A program made the translations under genes and the position numbers. From positions 259,587-323,586 of the forward strand of contig CP096137.1 in NCBI GenBank assembly GCA_023213235.1: DNA of 64,000 nt, written 5' to 3'. The DNA comes from Elusimicrobiota bacterium. Its GTDB lineage: Bacteria > Elusimicrobiota > Elusimicrobia > UBA1565 > UBA9628. The notes beneath the pieces were generated by a model, which saw nothing but the letters and a program-made list of their open reading frames with translations, ran no database searches and was not told the origin of the DNA. Positions 47,001-58,054 of this stretch are shown one piece after another; the stretch's first letter is position 1, and each line of letters opens with the position of its first letter.

Positions 47001-50000
47001 GTCGTCGTTCTACCTGATCGACACGCTGCTGACCACGGCCGGCTCCTCCTCGCACACGCTGAGCGTCTCGGGCCTCACGTACCCGTCGTGGGACGTCGCG
47101 TACGCGACGTACGGCGTCAATCCCGGCCCGCCCGCGCAGATCGGCTGGGCGACGCCGCCGCGCCGCCTGATCGCCGGCACGACGATCCAGTATGAGGTCG
47201 GGGTGCCCACCCTCACGGTCATCGCCGCCCAGCTGCTCGACCAGTTCGGCAACGTGACGTCGACGTCGTCGCCGTTCGTCATCCGCTACAACTCGGTCCT
47301 CACGCAGGACATCTTCGGCGGCATCGACCCGACGCAGGTCATCGTCGCGACCTCGCCGTCGGCCTTCTGGACCCCGCTGTTCGGCAACCAGCTCGACGTC
47401 ATCATCCCCGGCGGCGCGAGCCTGTCGAACGCGCCGTTCTACATGTTCGGCCGCCTGGCGGGCGGCGCGACGATCCAGGCGCAGGCCCAGTTCAGCGGCT
47501 CCCCGATCTTCTCGGCGATCACGCAGGTCCACCAGATCACGCCCGGCCGCGCGACGTACCTGACCGTCAACCACCCGTACACGCCCGCCAACCCGCTGCG
47601 CGTCGGCGTGCCCGGCACGCTCTCGGTGAGCGCGCGCGACCTGTTCGGCAACGTCGCCGCCGGCGACCCGCTCAACGGCAACGGCTACACGGGCGTCGTC
47701 AACTTCGGCTCGAGCGGCTCGACGGCGTCGGTCACTTTGCTCGACCTCACGAATTCGGCGACGTACCACGTCTTCACGCCGGGCGACGCGGGCTCGTTCA
47801 CGAACCTGCTCGTCCAGGACAACGTCATCGAGACGCTGAAGGTCATGGCGACCGACTACCACGTCCCGTCGCTGTTCGGCTTCACCTCCGACGGTTCGCG
47901 CGTCGGCCTGCCGTCGGCACCGGGCCTGCGCTCCGACGCCGACGTCGTGCTCGCCGGCGTGCTCGTCACGCCGACCGACCTCGCGCCCGAGTCGAACCCG
48001 CCCCCGAACGGCCCCGTGCCGCTCGCGAAGCAGGTGTTCGGGGTCAAGCCGACGCTCAACCAGGGCGACGGCAACGTGGCCGGCTCGCCCGACCCGATCG
48101 CGATGCTGCGCATGGACCTCAAGGTCTTCCCGGCCGGCCAGCCGCTGATCGCCGAGCTGCAGAGCCTGCGCGTCCAGAGCCGCCCCGAGGGCAACTTCGA
48201 CAACAACAAGATCACCGAGATCTCGCTGTGGCTCGACGACCCCGGCGCGCAGAACGGCCAGTTCGAGCCGCTGACGGACATGTTCGTCGCCTCCGGCGCC
48301 TACAACGGCGCGGGCACGTGGTTCTTCGGGTCCGGGCTGTTCGGCCAGACGGCGCTCAACGCGCTGCCGCCGCCGGTCCTCGGCAACATGACGATCAACA
48401 GCTCGCAGAGCAAGTTCATGTTCATCGCGGTGCGCCTGTCGTCGTCCGGCTACGTCAACGGCGAGCTGCCGGCGAGCTTCGGCCTCGAGATCCCGAACCC
48501 GAACAACATCACGCTCGACCCGACGTCGCAGGTCGGCATCGCGTCGAACAACTTCCCGATCAAGACGTCGACGTCCTCGGTCGAGCGCGAGGCCTCCGAG
48601 ATCAAGGTCCTGACGGCGAGCACCTCCGACTACGACATCAACGCGTGGTGGCAGCCCCCGACGCTGACGCTCTCCTCGTACACGTACGTCAATCAGGGCG
48701 TCACGAACGTCGGCGTCATGAAGCTGCAGATGTGGACCGAGCAGTTCAACGCGGTGATCTCGAAGATCTCCGTGGGCAAGAGCGGCACCGGCCTCGACAC
48801 GGCGATCAAGAAGGTCAAGCTCTACCTCGACACGCAGTCCGACACGGTGACCACGCCCGGCGACGGGATCTTCAACTTCACGATCGACCGCCTCGTGGCC
48901 GAGACGACGTTCCCGCCCGGCGAGACGCATCTCGCCGCGATCAACATCCCGACGCCGACCGGCGTCAACGGGACGATCGGCACGTCCACGAAGACCTACT
49001 ACATCGTCTACGACTACGAGGCCTCGGCCGAGCCCGGCCAGACGCACGGCGCCATCCTCACGGGCGCGAACATCGTCCCGCTCGCGGGCCAGGGCGACCC
49101 GCCCTCGTTCACGGTCATCGCGTCGAGCCCCGTCATCGTCCAGGCCACTCCGGACCTCGTCACGCTGACGGACTGGAACCGCCAGGGCAGCAGCGCGACC
49201 GTGCCGACCGACGCGATCCCGTCGAAACTCACTCAGAACGACGTCAACCAGCCCGTCGCGAAGATGACCCTGCGCGTGAACTCCGGCGCGGCCGAGTGGT
49301 CGGGCCTCAAGCTCGACCGCTGGCTGCACTCGAGCGTCATCGACGGCTCGGGCCCGAACCCGCTCCTGGCGCTCAACAACAAGGCCTCCGACGTCACGAA
49401 CGTGCGCGTCTGGCTGGATCAGAACGGCAACGGCCTGCTCGACGTCTCGACCGACTCCCAGGTCAGCCCGCTCAACGCCGTCGTCCACCGCTTCGTGACG
49501 GCGCCGCTCTCCGTCCCGCTGTACTCCACGGGCCCGGCCGTCGGCGCGACGATCGAGGTCGCCAACATCGGCACGATGTTCCCGTCGGACAACCCGTTCC
49601 CGAACGACCAGGAGAGCCGCCTCGTCCTCAACGACGACCAGACCAATGAGGCCGTCAAGGAGGTCGTGCACTGTCACGGCCTCGATCTCGGCAACAACCG
49701 CTACACGAACTGCGAGCGCGGCATGGAGGGGACGACGATGCTCGACCTCTCCACGGGGACGCTGATCTCCGGGCCGGCGCGCATCCCGATCCTCTCCCTC
49801 GTCGGCGGCAACGGTCAGACGATCGACACCACGAAGAAGGACTACTTCGTGACCTTCGACGTCGCCCCGTTGGCGACCGTCGGCCCGCAGGCCAACCTCG
49901 GCATCGCGATCCCGACGACCTCTTACTTCAAGATCACCGACCCGAAGACGATGTCGACGCTCAACGTCGGCTTCCAGCCGCCGGGCCGGACGATCTCCTT

Positions 50001-53000
50001 CATCCCGAACACGGCCGAGTACCCGGACAAGGTCAAGGTGATCGCCATCGACTCCGTCGACAGCCCGCTCGGGCCGTTCCTGCAGCAGAGGAGCACGGTC
50101 GCCGTCGTCGTGATCAACTCGATCACGGCCGACGTCGCCGACGCGACGTGGCGCTGGATCCTCGTGACCGCGACGGGCACGGCCACCGACAACACGACGA
50201 CCTTCGCGGGCGACGTCGAGGAGACCCAGCTCTGGTTCGACGCCAACAACGACGGCCTGTTCAGCGCGGCCAACGACGTGATGGTCGGCTCCGGGACGTT
50301 CGGCAATTACCTGGGCCTGCCGCTCGTCTCGCAGATCAGCCTGTACCCGCCGCGCAAGATCACCACGACGGCCCTGCAGACGCAGCCGCAGCGCTACTTC
50401 GTCGCGCTGCGCATGTCGCCGACCGCGCGCCCGACGGACGCGTTCTTCCAGCCGCGCACGCTCGGCGTCCAGATCCTGCCGACGGCGCTGCCGACGAACG
50501 CGCCGGTCACCGACAACCCGTTCCTCAACGCGCTCGCGCTGCCGAACAGCTACGACTCCACCTCGCCGCTGCCCTTCTCCGGCAAGGTCCGCGCCATCAT
50601 CGCCTCGCCCCAGGTCATGTCGGTGCGCGCGACGCCGTTCTTCAGCACGTCGAGCGGCACGTTCCCCGCGCCGACGATCGAGGGCACCGCGATCCCGACG
50701 GCGGTCGCCGGCGCCGTCGACCCCGTCTGGAACGTGACCTCGACCGCCGGCCTGCCGTCGCCCGCGCCGGGATCGACCGCCTATATGCTCGTCGAGAGCG
50801 AGATCGTCGGCTACACGGGCTTCTCGCTGGCGCCCGTCAGCGGCATCACGGGCGTCATCCGCGGCTACCTGAACACGACGCCGGCCGCGCACTCGACCGG
50901 GACGTACCTGTCGCCGATGATCCAGCAGGGCCAGATCAACCTCGCGGGCATGAAGCTCGAGTTGACCTCCGGCGGCTTCGAGGTCCAGCTGTCCTCGATC
51001 ACGCTGAGCCGCATCATGCCCGCGCCGTTCCTCAACAGCGACGACGCCGACATCTCGGCGGTCAAGGTGTACAAGACGGCCGGCGTGTTCAATCGCGACC
51101 CGGCGACCGGCATCAACGTCGCCGACATCCTGCTCGGCCAGTCCTACTTCGGCGCCCAGACCGTCAGCGGCCGCGCGACGGTCGCGATCAACGACCCGCA
51201 GATCGGCTCGCCCGGCTACATGCTGGTCACGTCGACGCCGACCGTGCTCTTCGTCGCGATGGACGTCTCCGTCTCGGCCAAGTTCTCGCACCCGCAGCTG
51301 ACTCCGCAGAACGAGGTCACGAACGCGATCGTCGCCGACCCGACGCGCTTCCTGCTGACGCCCACGAACGCGGGCCACACTGACCGTGTTCGTCGGCACG
51401 ACGCCGATCGCGACGCCGACCTTCGTCGTCGCCCCGACGGTCAACACGGTCTCGGTCGAGTTCGACCAGGCCTCCGGCAACACCGCCTTCCAGAACTCGA
51501 AGAACGTCGCGATGCTGCGCCTGCGCCTGCGCACGGACCGCAACACGGCCATCGTCAACGCGATCCGCTTCGACCGCACGGGCAACGCGTCCTCGCTCGA
51601 CAGCGACGTCAACATCGTCAAGGTCTGGAAGGACCTCGACGGCAACGGCGTGTTCGGCGTCGCGGACTCGACGGCCGGCGTCCTCAACGACTTCCCGGGC
51701 CTGATGTCCTTCGGCAACGAGACGTTCTCCTCGGGCACGGTCACGCTCGCGCTCAAGAACGACATCCTCGTCACGACGACTCCGGCCGACTACTTCGTCA
51801 CCTACGACATCTCCCAGTTCGCGGCCGAGGGCAACCAGCTCGGCGTGGCGATGATGAACCCGTCCTACGTGACGCTCCAGGTGCCCAACGCGGTCTCGTT
51901 CACCACGCCGACGTTCACGTCGAACCCGCTGCTGACCGTCACGAAGGTCGTCTCGCAGGTGACGGTCGGCGTCAACGACATCGCGGCCCAGGTCCCCGGC
52001 GTCACGCAGGCTCAGGCGAACGTCGGCATGCTGCGCATGAACCTCGTCACCGACATCGCGCTCGCGCCGTGGCGCTCGCTGCGCGTCGAGCGCGGCGGCT
52101 CGTCCCAGGACACGAGCAAGCCGCTCGGCCGCAACACCGACGTGAAGTTCGTGCGCGTCTACAAGGACATCAACTCCAACGACATCCTCGACCCGGGCAA
52201 CGACATCAACATCTCCGAGGTCAACACGACGCTCGTCGTCGCGGTCTCGAGCAACGCCGTCGCGCCGATGGACCTCGTCGTCATGTCGACGGCGGGCTTC
52301 CCCGTCGACAACCTCGGCAACATGATCGGCGGAAAGATCTTCGTCAACAACGCCGAGCTGATGACCTTCTCCGGCATGTCGAACAGCGGCGCCTGCCCCG
52401 GCGGCGTGCACGCGGCGACGCTCAAGCCGTGTCTGGCGATCGGCACGCGCGGCAATCAGCTCGGCACCGCCGCGACGCCCGCGCTCAATCACTCGATCGG
52501 CGTGCCCGTGCGCAAGGTCGACCTGTTCAACCAGGCCAACGACGCCGACGTGCAGGCGCTGATCACGTTCAACGCCGACCAGCTCGTCGGCCCGTCGGCC
52601 CAGAACTTCTTCGTCGCCTACGACATCGGCGACGCGGCCGTCCAGAACGACCTGATCAACGTGACGGTGCGCGACCCCACCTGGATCGGCATGCCGCGCG
52701 GCGACAACGTCCAGCCCGTCCTGCGCAAGGGGTCACGGTCAGCAACCCGCTCGGCACGTCGGCGACGACCTACCCGTACGTCGGCCAGAACGTGGCGATC
52801 AGCCCGATCACGCTGCAGGTGACGGGCGTGTCCCTCGCGCCCGCCGGCGCCGGCCAGGGCAATGCGAACGTGCCGATCATGCAGATCGACATGAAGACGA
52901 GCTCCGACTTCGTGGCGATCGCCCAGCTGCGCCTCAAGCAGATCGGCACGATCACGAACTCCACCGTCGCGAACAAGGGCGACGGCGACCTGTCCTTCAT

Positions 53001-55133
53001 CAAGGTCTGGATCGACAACGGCGACCGCGTGTTCACGTCGAACGTCGACACGATCCTGGGCTCGCTCGCAGTTTCGACGGCGGGCGCCTTCTCGAACGGC
53101 ACCGCGCTCGTTCCGCTGCAGCTCGGCGCGATCCCGTACGTGCGCGTGACGACGAACACGGCGACCTTCTACGTCACGGGCGACGTCGGCTTCATCGACG
53201 AGGCCGGCTACTCGACGCTGTCGCACGACGTCGGCGTCCAGCTCGTCGCCTTCAGCGACATCATCGCGCCGGACGGCGCGCCCGTCGTCGCCGCGGCCGA
53301 CCCGTCGCGTCAGCCGCCGCTGACGTCGCGGACCTTCGTCATCGCGCCGCTGACCGTGCCCGGCGTCTCGATCTCCTCGATGGTGCCGCCGGTCATCGTC
53401 ACCCGCGCGGGGCCGGGCGTCCCGGGCGTGGCCGTCGGCTTCCCGGCCTACGCGCAGGTCGACTCGGTCAACTGCAACAACGGCAAGGACCCGGTCAATC
53501 CGCGCAACAACATCTGCTACGACGCGAACAGCAACCCGCTGCCCGACCAGACGAAGTGGATCTGCCCGGACGGCACGGCGTGGCCCGCCGGCTGCGGCGG
53601 CAACACGCCGCCGCTCATCGACGTCAACGGAGACGGCGCTCCCGACAACTTCAAGGTCGGCGAGTCCACGCGCCCGACCCAGGTCTCCCTGCTCGGCGAC
53701 GGCAACCCGACGACCGACCTGACGGGCACCGGCATCCTCGACGTCGACATCAACAAGGACGGCATCGTCGACCTCATCCTGTTCTCGCCGGGCTCGAACA
53801 AGCCGCAGTTCCGCATCGGCCTCGACATCGCCGACCAGGGCAACCTGGCCAAGACCGCGCCCGACCCCGGCCAGGGCCTGGCCCCCTCGGCCTGGGCCAA
53901 GAGCGCCGGCTCGCTGTCCTTCAACCTGCCGATCACGGGCACGTCGGGCTACTACCAGGTCGCCGTCGGCAGGTTCTACGACGACCCCGACGGGATCACG
54001 AACAAGTGGTCGTCGGTCACCGTGATGGGCGCGTCCGGCATGTCGGCGCAGTCCTTCTTCGGCACGCTGGCGAGCGCGCCGATCACGGGCGCGACGCTGA
54101 CGAACCTCGTGCTCGACGTCCCGAACATCACGCGCCTGACCCAGGTGATGACGCAGGACACGACGTTCTTCACCGTCGAGGACAACCGCCAACTGCTCAA
54201 CGCGACGAACGGCGCGGGCCTCGTCTACATCGGCTCCGAGATCATGCGCGTCAAGCGCGGCCCGACGCCGACGACCTTCGAGGTCGTCTCGCAGGCGGGA
54301 GACCCCGCGCCGTTCAACGGCCGCGGCCTGCGCGGCTCGGCTCCGATCATCCACACCGCCGGCGAGCTCGTCTCCGACTCCGGCGCGATCCTGTTCGCCC
54401 AGTTCGTCGACGCCGCCGGCGCGATGTCGCCCCCGCAGCCGATGTGGATGTACCGCGTCGACCCCGCGGCCCCGACCGTCCCGTCGGCGGCTATCCCGCT
54501 CGAGCAGAACAAGCCGACCTACGCGGTCAAGTGGGGGCCTCGCAGCAGCTCGTCTCCGGCGTGGCCGCCTACGAGGTCCAGGAGCGCGGCGGCGACCCGA
54601 AGAGCCTGACCGAGACCGTCATCTGGCGCACGCTCAACCTCGTCCCGTCGCGCCTGACGACCTACAACGTCGGCGACCCGACGTTCCCCGGCGAGGGTCC
54701 GCGCATGCCCGGCCAGTACTTCAGCTACCGCGTGCGCGCGATCAGCGGCGCCGGCGTGGCGTCGAACTGGTCGCCGCTGGCGGCGTCCGCCGGCACGGGC
54801 GTCAGCGCGAGCATCCTGTCGGCCGTCAGCAACTACCCGAACCCGTTCGACTCGCGCAAGGGCGGGGAGATGGGGCGCACGAAGATCACCTACACGCTCA
54901 ACGCGGATTCCGACGTCACGATCACGATCTACGACGCGCTCGGCTACCTCGTCAAGACGATCACCTGCGGCCCCGGCTCCGAGGGCGGCAAGACGGGCGC
55001 CAACTTCGTGCCGTGGGACGGCCGCAACGACGCCGGCGTGTTCGTCTCGAAGGGCGGCTACACGGCCCGCATCAAGGCCAAGGCCCCCGGCGGCACGGCG
55101 ACGGCCATCCGCAAGATCGGCGTCATCCACTAA
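21562..55133 (+). CDS. Giant secreted repeat protein (about 11,190 residues), putative adhesin; nine frame breaks
   Basis: One gene of 33.6 kb. The start is GTG 21562 after GAAGAGG, followed by a signal peptide (RRALAAAALTALTSLWPQHSADA). In order: a 480-residue domain with propeller-like strands, a TIG-like domain, about 45 Ig-like repeats (23.5-41.2 kb), about 17 repeats with a DxFxN motif (41.2-47.9 kb), about 8 larger repeats with Asp/Asn-rich loops (47.9-53.4 kb), an EF-hand-like segment (DVNGDGAPDN, DVDINKDGIVD), an FnIII-like domain, and a FlgD-like Ig domain. Breaks sit at 27975-27979, 32608-32612, 38918-38921, 38937-38941, 43932-43936, 44878-44882, 51376-51380, 52729-52732 and 54533-54537. 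Repairing all gives one frame with length divisible by three, and repeat phase continues across each break. No protease or enzyme domain is recognised. Surface adhesion or matrix formation is the likely role. Confidence 0.85.
23512..41240 (+). repeat. Array of about 45 Ig/cadherin-like repeats, roughly 130 residues each
   Basis: Hand-counting the entry motif DxxxPTxxxxxPxxG gives about 45 units, on average about 394 bases each. A typical unit reads: D..APT....P..G......ISGTA.D, VxVxI......YWNGxAF, WxxA/YxxP, LxDGxxYxVxARAxDxAGNxQ, FxYD. The closing Asp and the DxAGN motif resemble Ca-binding linkers of cadherin-like and bacterial Ig-like domains. Repeats are diverged in DNA, so the array is old, not a recent slippage product. 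The first five units are longer and more irregular than the rest. Confidence 0.85.
41245..47900 (+). repeat. Array of about 17 repeats of a second beta-sandwich type
   Basis: Units of about 125 residues start with a motif like LLAILPGETxxxG and continue with xPTxxTAGxxFxVxVxxVDxFxNxV. Examples are RVMTPSETRVPGS (43.5 kb), LLAILPGETFSQGS (43.9 kb), LQLLMPGQTAVPGS (44.2 kb) and LLDQFGNVTSTS (47.2 kb). The D-x-F/Y-x-N motif is the mark of invasin/Big_1-like and filamin-like Ig domains. The LPGET motif fades after about 45 kb while DxFGN persists. Confidence 0.75.
47930..53370 (+). repeat. About 8 larger repeats with Asp/Asn-rich loops
   Basis: Units of about 200 residues share a central strand-loop such as LWLDDPGAQNGQFEP, VWLDQNGNGLLDVSTD, LWFDANNDGLFSAAND, VWKDLDGNGVFGVAD, VYKDINSNDILDPGND and VWIDNGDRVFTSN, followed by a strand LxF..xxYFVxYDI. 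The loop pattern DxNxDGxxxxxxD resembles Ca-binding EF-hand-like or dockerin-like loops. Two related loops (DVNGDGAPDN and DVDINKDGIVD) lie just after the array at 53.6-53.8 kb. Calcium binding is an inference from these residues. Confidence 0.7.
54810..55133 (+). other. C-terminal FlgD-like Ig domain of the giant protein
   Basis: The last 107 residues run through SNYPNPFDSRKGG, TKITYTLNADSDVTITIYDALG, VPWDGRNDAGVFVSKGGYTARI and IRKIGVIH. The pattern YPNPF...ITYxL...VxIxIYDxxGxxV...WDGxNxxGxxVxxGxY is that of FlgD_ig and of type IX sorting-domain-like C-termini. It is the likely export or surface-retention signal. No LPxTG or autotransporter barrel is present. Confidence 0.8.
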
Positions 55134-55139
55134 AACCGC

Positions 55140-55167
55140 TTGATGGCGGGGGGCGACTCGCTAGAAT
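55140..55167 (+). promoter_or_regulatory. Possible promoter of the second HEAT gene (leaderless transcript)
   Basis: TTGATG (55140-55145) and TAGAAT (55162-55167) are 16 bases apart. Transcription would begin at about the GTG codon at 55173, giving an mRNA with almost no leader. No ribosome site precedes the GTG, which fits. Confidence 0.4.
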
Positions 55168-55172
55168 CCCCC

Positions 55173-55985
55173 GTGACGATCCGACCGCTCCTGGCGGCCG
55201 CCTTCCTCTTAGTATCCCTCGCGCCGCGGCTCCGGGCCGACACCCCGCCGGATATCCTCAAGACCGCCGTCTCCGCCTCGAAGTCCTCCGACGCGGCCGT
55301 CCGCAATCAGGCCGCCCAGGACCTCGGCGCCACGCGCGACCCCAAGGCCGTACCGGCGCTCGCGGCACTCCTCAAGGACGAGAACGCCTACGTGCGCCAG
55401 TCCGCGGCGACCGCCCTGCTCTTCATACCCGACTCGGCGGCGACCGAGGCCCTCGGCCGCGCGCTCGACGACAAGACGGCGTCCGTGCGCCACGCCGCGA
55501 TACGCGGCCTCGGGAAGCACCGGGCGACGGGCGCCGCGCCGCGCGTCGCGGCCCTGTTGACGGCGCCGGACCCCGCGGAGCGCAAGCTCGCGGCGGCCGC
55601 GCTGGGCGACATGGGCGCCAAGGACTCCGTGCCCGCGCTCCAGTCCGTTCTCGCCGACGCCGACGAGGGCGTGCGCGTGCAGGCCGCCTCCTCGCTCGCC
55701 AAGCTCGGCGACAAGTCCGGGGCCGCAGCGGCCGCCGCGGCCCTCAAGAGCCGCGACGCCTCGGCGCGGGCTCAGGCCGCCGCCGCGCTCGGCCTGGCCG
55801 GGGACGCCGCGTCGCTCGCGGCCGTCGAGGCGGCTCTCAAAGGCGAGAAGGACGCCAACGCCAAGGGCATGATGGAGTTCGCCCGCGCGCAGCTGAAGGC
55901 GCGCCTGGGCGTCAAGGACAAGCCGGCGACGAAGGCTCCCGCCAAGACCCCGGCGCCCGCGCCGACGAAGAGGCCCAAGAAATGA
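55173..55985 (+). CDS. Exported HEAT-repeat protein downstream of giant gene
   Basis: A 270-residue protein from GTG 55173, chosen because the signal peptide follows at once (IRPLLAAAFLLVSLAPRLRA). An in-frame ATG at 55140 lies upstream but overlaps the promoter. The mature part has five or six regular HEAT/PBS-lyase repeats, for example VPALAALLKDENAYVRQSAA, TEALGRALDDKTASVRHAAI, VPALQSVLADADEGVRVQAA. A Lys/Pro/Ala tail ends the protein. Its stop overlaps the cyclase start (ATGA). Like the HEAT protein before the giant gene, it probably acts outside the cytoplasm as a protein-binding scaffold; the partner is not known. Confidence 0.85.
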   Translation: MTIRPLLAAAFLLVSLAPRLRADTPPDILKTAVSASKSSDAAVRNQAAQDLGATRDPKAVPALAALLKDENAYVRQSAATALLFIPDSAATEALGRALDDKTASVRHAAIRGLGKHRATGAAPRVAALLTAPDPAERKLAAAALGDMGAKDSVPALQSVLADADEGVRVQAASSLAKLGDKSGAAAAAAALKSRDASARAQAAAALGLAGDAASLAAVEAALKGEKDANAKGMMEFARAQLKARLGVKDKPATKAPAKTPAPAPTKRPKK

Positions 55986-58053
55986 ACCTGCTCGGAAAAT
56001 CGTTCCCCAAGCGCTTCACCGCGGTGTTCTGCGTCCTCGCGGCGCTGGCCTACCTCCCGTTCCTGGTCGGCATCCACAGCAACGGGCTGTTCTCCTCGAT
56101 CGAGAGCGTCTGGCACGACCGGGCGTTCAACCTGCGCGAGGGCTCGATCAAGCCTGGGGACCCGCGCATGATCCTGCTCGCCGTCGACGACGACACCGTC
56201 CACGCGCTCGGCTTCCCGCTGCCGCGGAAGGTCTACGCGAAGGCTCTGGCCAAGCTGCGCGAGCACGGCGCCAAGACCGTCGTCTTCGACGTGCTGTTCC
56301 TCGAGAACCGCGAGGGCGACGCCGAACTGGCCGCCGAGACGAAGAAGCACGGCGACGTCGTGCACCTGTTCGTCATCGAGAAGCCGGACGGCGCCGAGAA
56401 GCCCCGCCTGCAGATGGCGGTCAAGCCTCTGCGCGAGGCGTCGAAGATCCTCGGCTCCCCGAGCATCGCCCAGCATCTCGACGACGACGGCCACATCCGC
56501 ACCTTCCTGCTGTTCAACCCCGACTTCGAGGATCCGTTCCGCAAGGGCAAGCCGGTGACGTCGCTGGCCGCGGCCGCGGTCGCGAGCTTCACGGGCAAGA
56601 CGGTCGACCAGGTCCTCGCGGAGAACCCCGCCGACCAGCAGCCGATCCCGGTGCTCAACTTCCGCAAGCCCGTCGAGTGGAAGCGCCACGACCGCGCGGA
56701 CTCCGGCGACAAGTACTGGTCCCCCTACCGCACGATCTCGCTGATGGACGTCGTCGACGGAAAGCTGTCGAAGGAGCAGAAGGAGTCGCTCAAGGGCGCG
56801 CTCGTCATGGTCGGCTCGATCAGCACCGGCTACTTCGACCACTACCCGGGCCCGTTCAACGCCCACACCCCGGCCCCGAGTTCCATCTGACGGCGATCGA
56901 CAATATCGTCAACGGCGACGCCCTCGAGGCGACGTCGCGGTTCGTCGTCCTGCTGCTCGTGGTCGCCGCCGCCTGGCTGCCGTACTTCTTCCTGCGCCTG
57001 ATGTCCCCGGCCTGGGGCGCCGTCGCGGTCGCCGCGACGCTCGCCGCGATGGTCGGCGTCTCCCTGCACCTGATGGGTCGCGGCGTCATGATCTACCCGG
57101 TCGCCCCGGGGCTGACCTTGGCCGCGGGGTTCCTCGCGCTGACGGTCCACCGCGTGCTGACCGAGGGCCAGGAGAAGGCGCTCATCAAGGCGAAGTTCGG
57201 CCAGTTCGTCGCGCCCGAGATCGTCGAGCAGCTCGCCAACGACCCCGACAAGGCCAAGCTCGGCGCGCAGAAACGCGAGATGACGGTGTTCTTCCTCGAC
57301 ATCGCCCACTTCACGACGATCTCCGAGAAGATGGACGCCGAGGCGCTGATCGCGTTCCTCAACAAGTATCTTTCCGCGCTGTCGACGGTCATCCTCGACC
57401 GCCGCGGCACGATCGACAAGTACATCGGAGACTGCGTCATGGCGTTCTGGAACGCGCCGCTCGAGAACAAGGACCACGCCGCCGACGCGATCCGCTCCGC
57501 GCTCGAGTGCCAGAAGGCGATCGCCAAGCTCAACGAGAACCTCGACAAGAACCTGCCGATGACCCCCGCCGTGCGCATCGGCATCAACACGGGCTTCATG
57601 GCCGTCGGCTTCACGGGCACCGAGCGCAAGCTCGCCTACACCGTGCTCGGCGACGAGGTCAACCTCGCCTCGCGCCTCGAGGGCGCGAACAAGTTCTTCG
57701 GCTCCAAGATCATCGTCAGCGGCGCGACCTTCGACGCGGCCAAGGGCCTCTTCGAGGCGCGCTACCTCGGCAAGGCGCGCGTCGTCGGCAAGGAGCTGCC
57801 GGTCCCCGTCTATGAGCCGCTCGCCGAAAAGGGCAAGCTCGACGCGGCGTGGGCGAAAGCCCTGCCGGTCTGGGAAAAGGGCGTCGGCGCTTTCTACAAG
57901 AAGGACTACGAGGGCTCGCTCATGGCCTTCGAGGAGTTCGCGAAGCTGATGCCGGACGACGAGCCGGGCCAGCTCTACCTCGGCCAGTCGCGCGACTACG
58001 CGGCGCTGCCGCCCGACGACTGGGACCAGGTCTTCAACCTCACGGCGAAATAG
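55982..58053 (+). CDS. CHASE2-domain class III adenylate cyclase, one frame break
   Basis: About 690 residues after repair. An N-terminal membrane helix (FTAVFCVLAALAYLPFLVG) precedes an extracytoplasmic CHASE2 sensor domain (ESVWHDRAFNLR, ILLAVDDDTVHALGFPLPR, KTVVFDVLFLE). Three membrane helices (FVVLLLVVAAAWLPYFFL to LTLAAGFLALTV) lead to a class III cyclase domain. Metal-binding Asp residues are in VFFLDIAHFTT and YIGDCVMAFW, and the adenine-specific Asp sits in LGDEVNLASRLEG, so cAMP is the expected product. A short tail ends YLGQSRDYAALPPDDW. The break is in the C run 56868-56871; one more C gives HTPGPEFHLTAID. It is coupled to the HEAT gene. Confidence 0.9.
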
Positions 58054-58054
58054 C

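Noticed and set aside
23512..53370. Repeat region as CRISPR or satellite DNA
   Set aside because: Units are coding, diverged at DNA level and have no constant direct repeat with spacers. The periodicity is that of protein domains.
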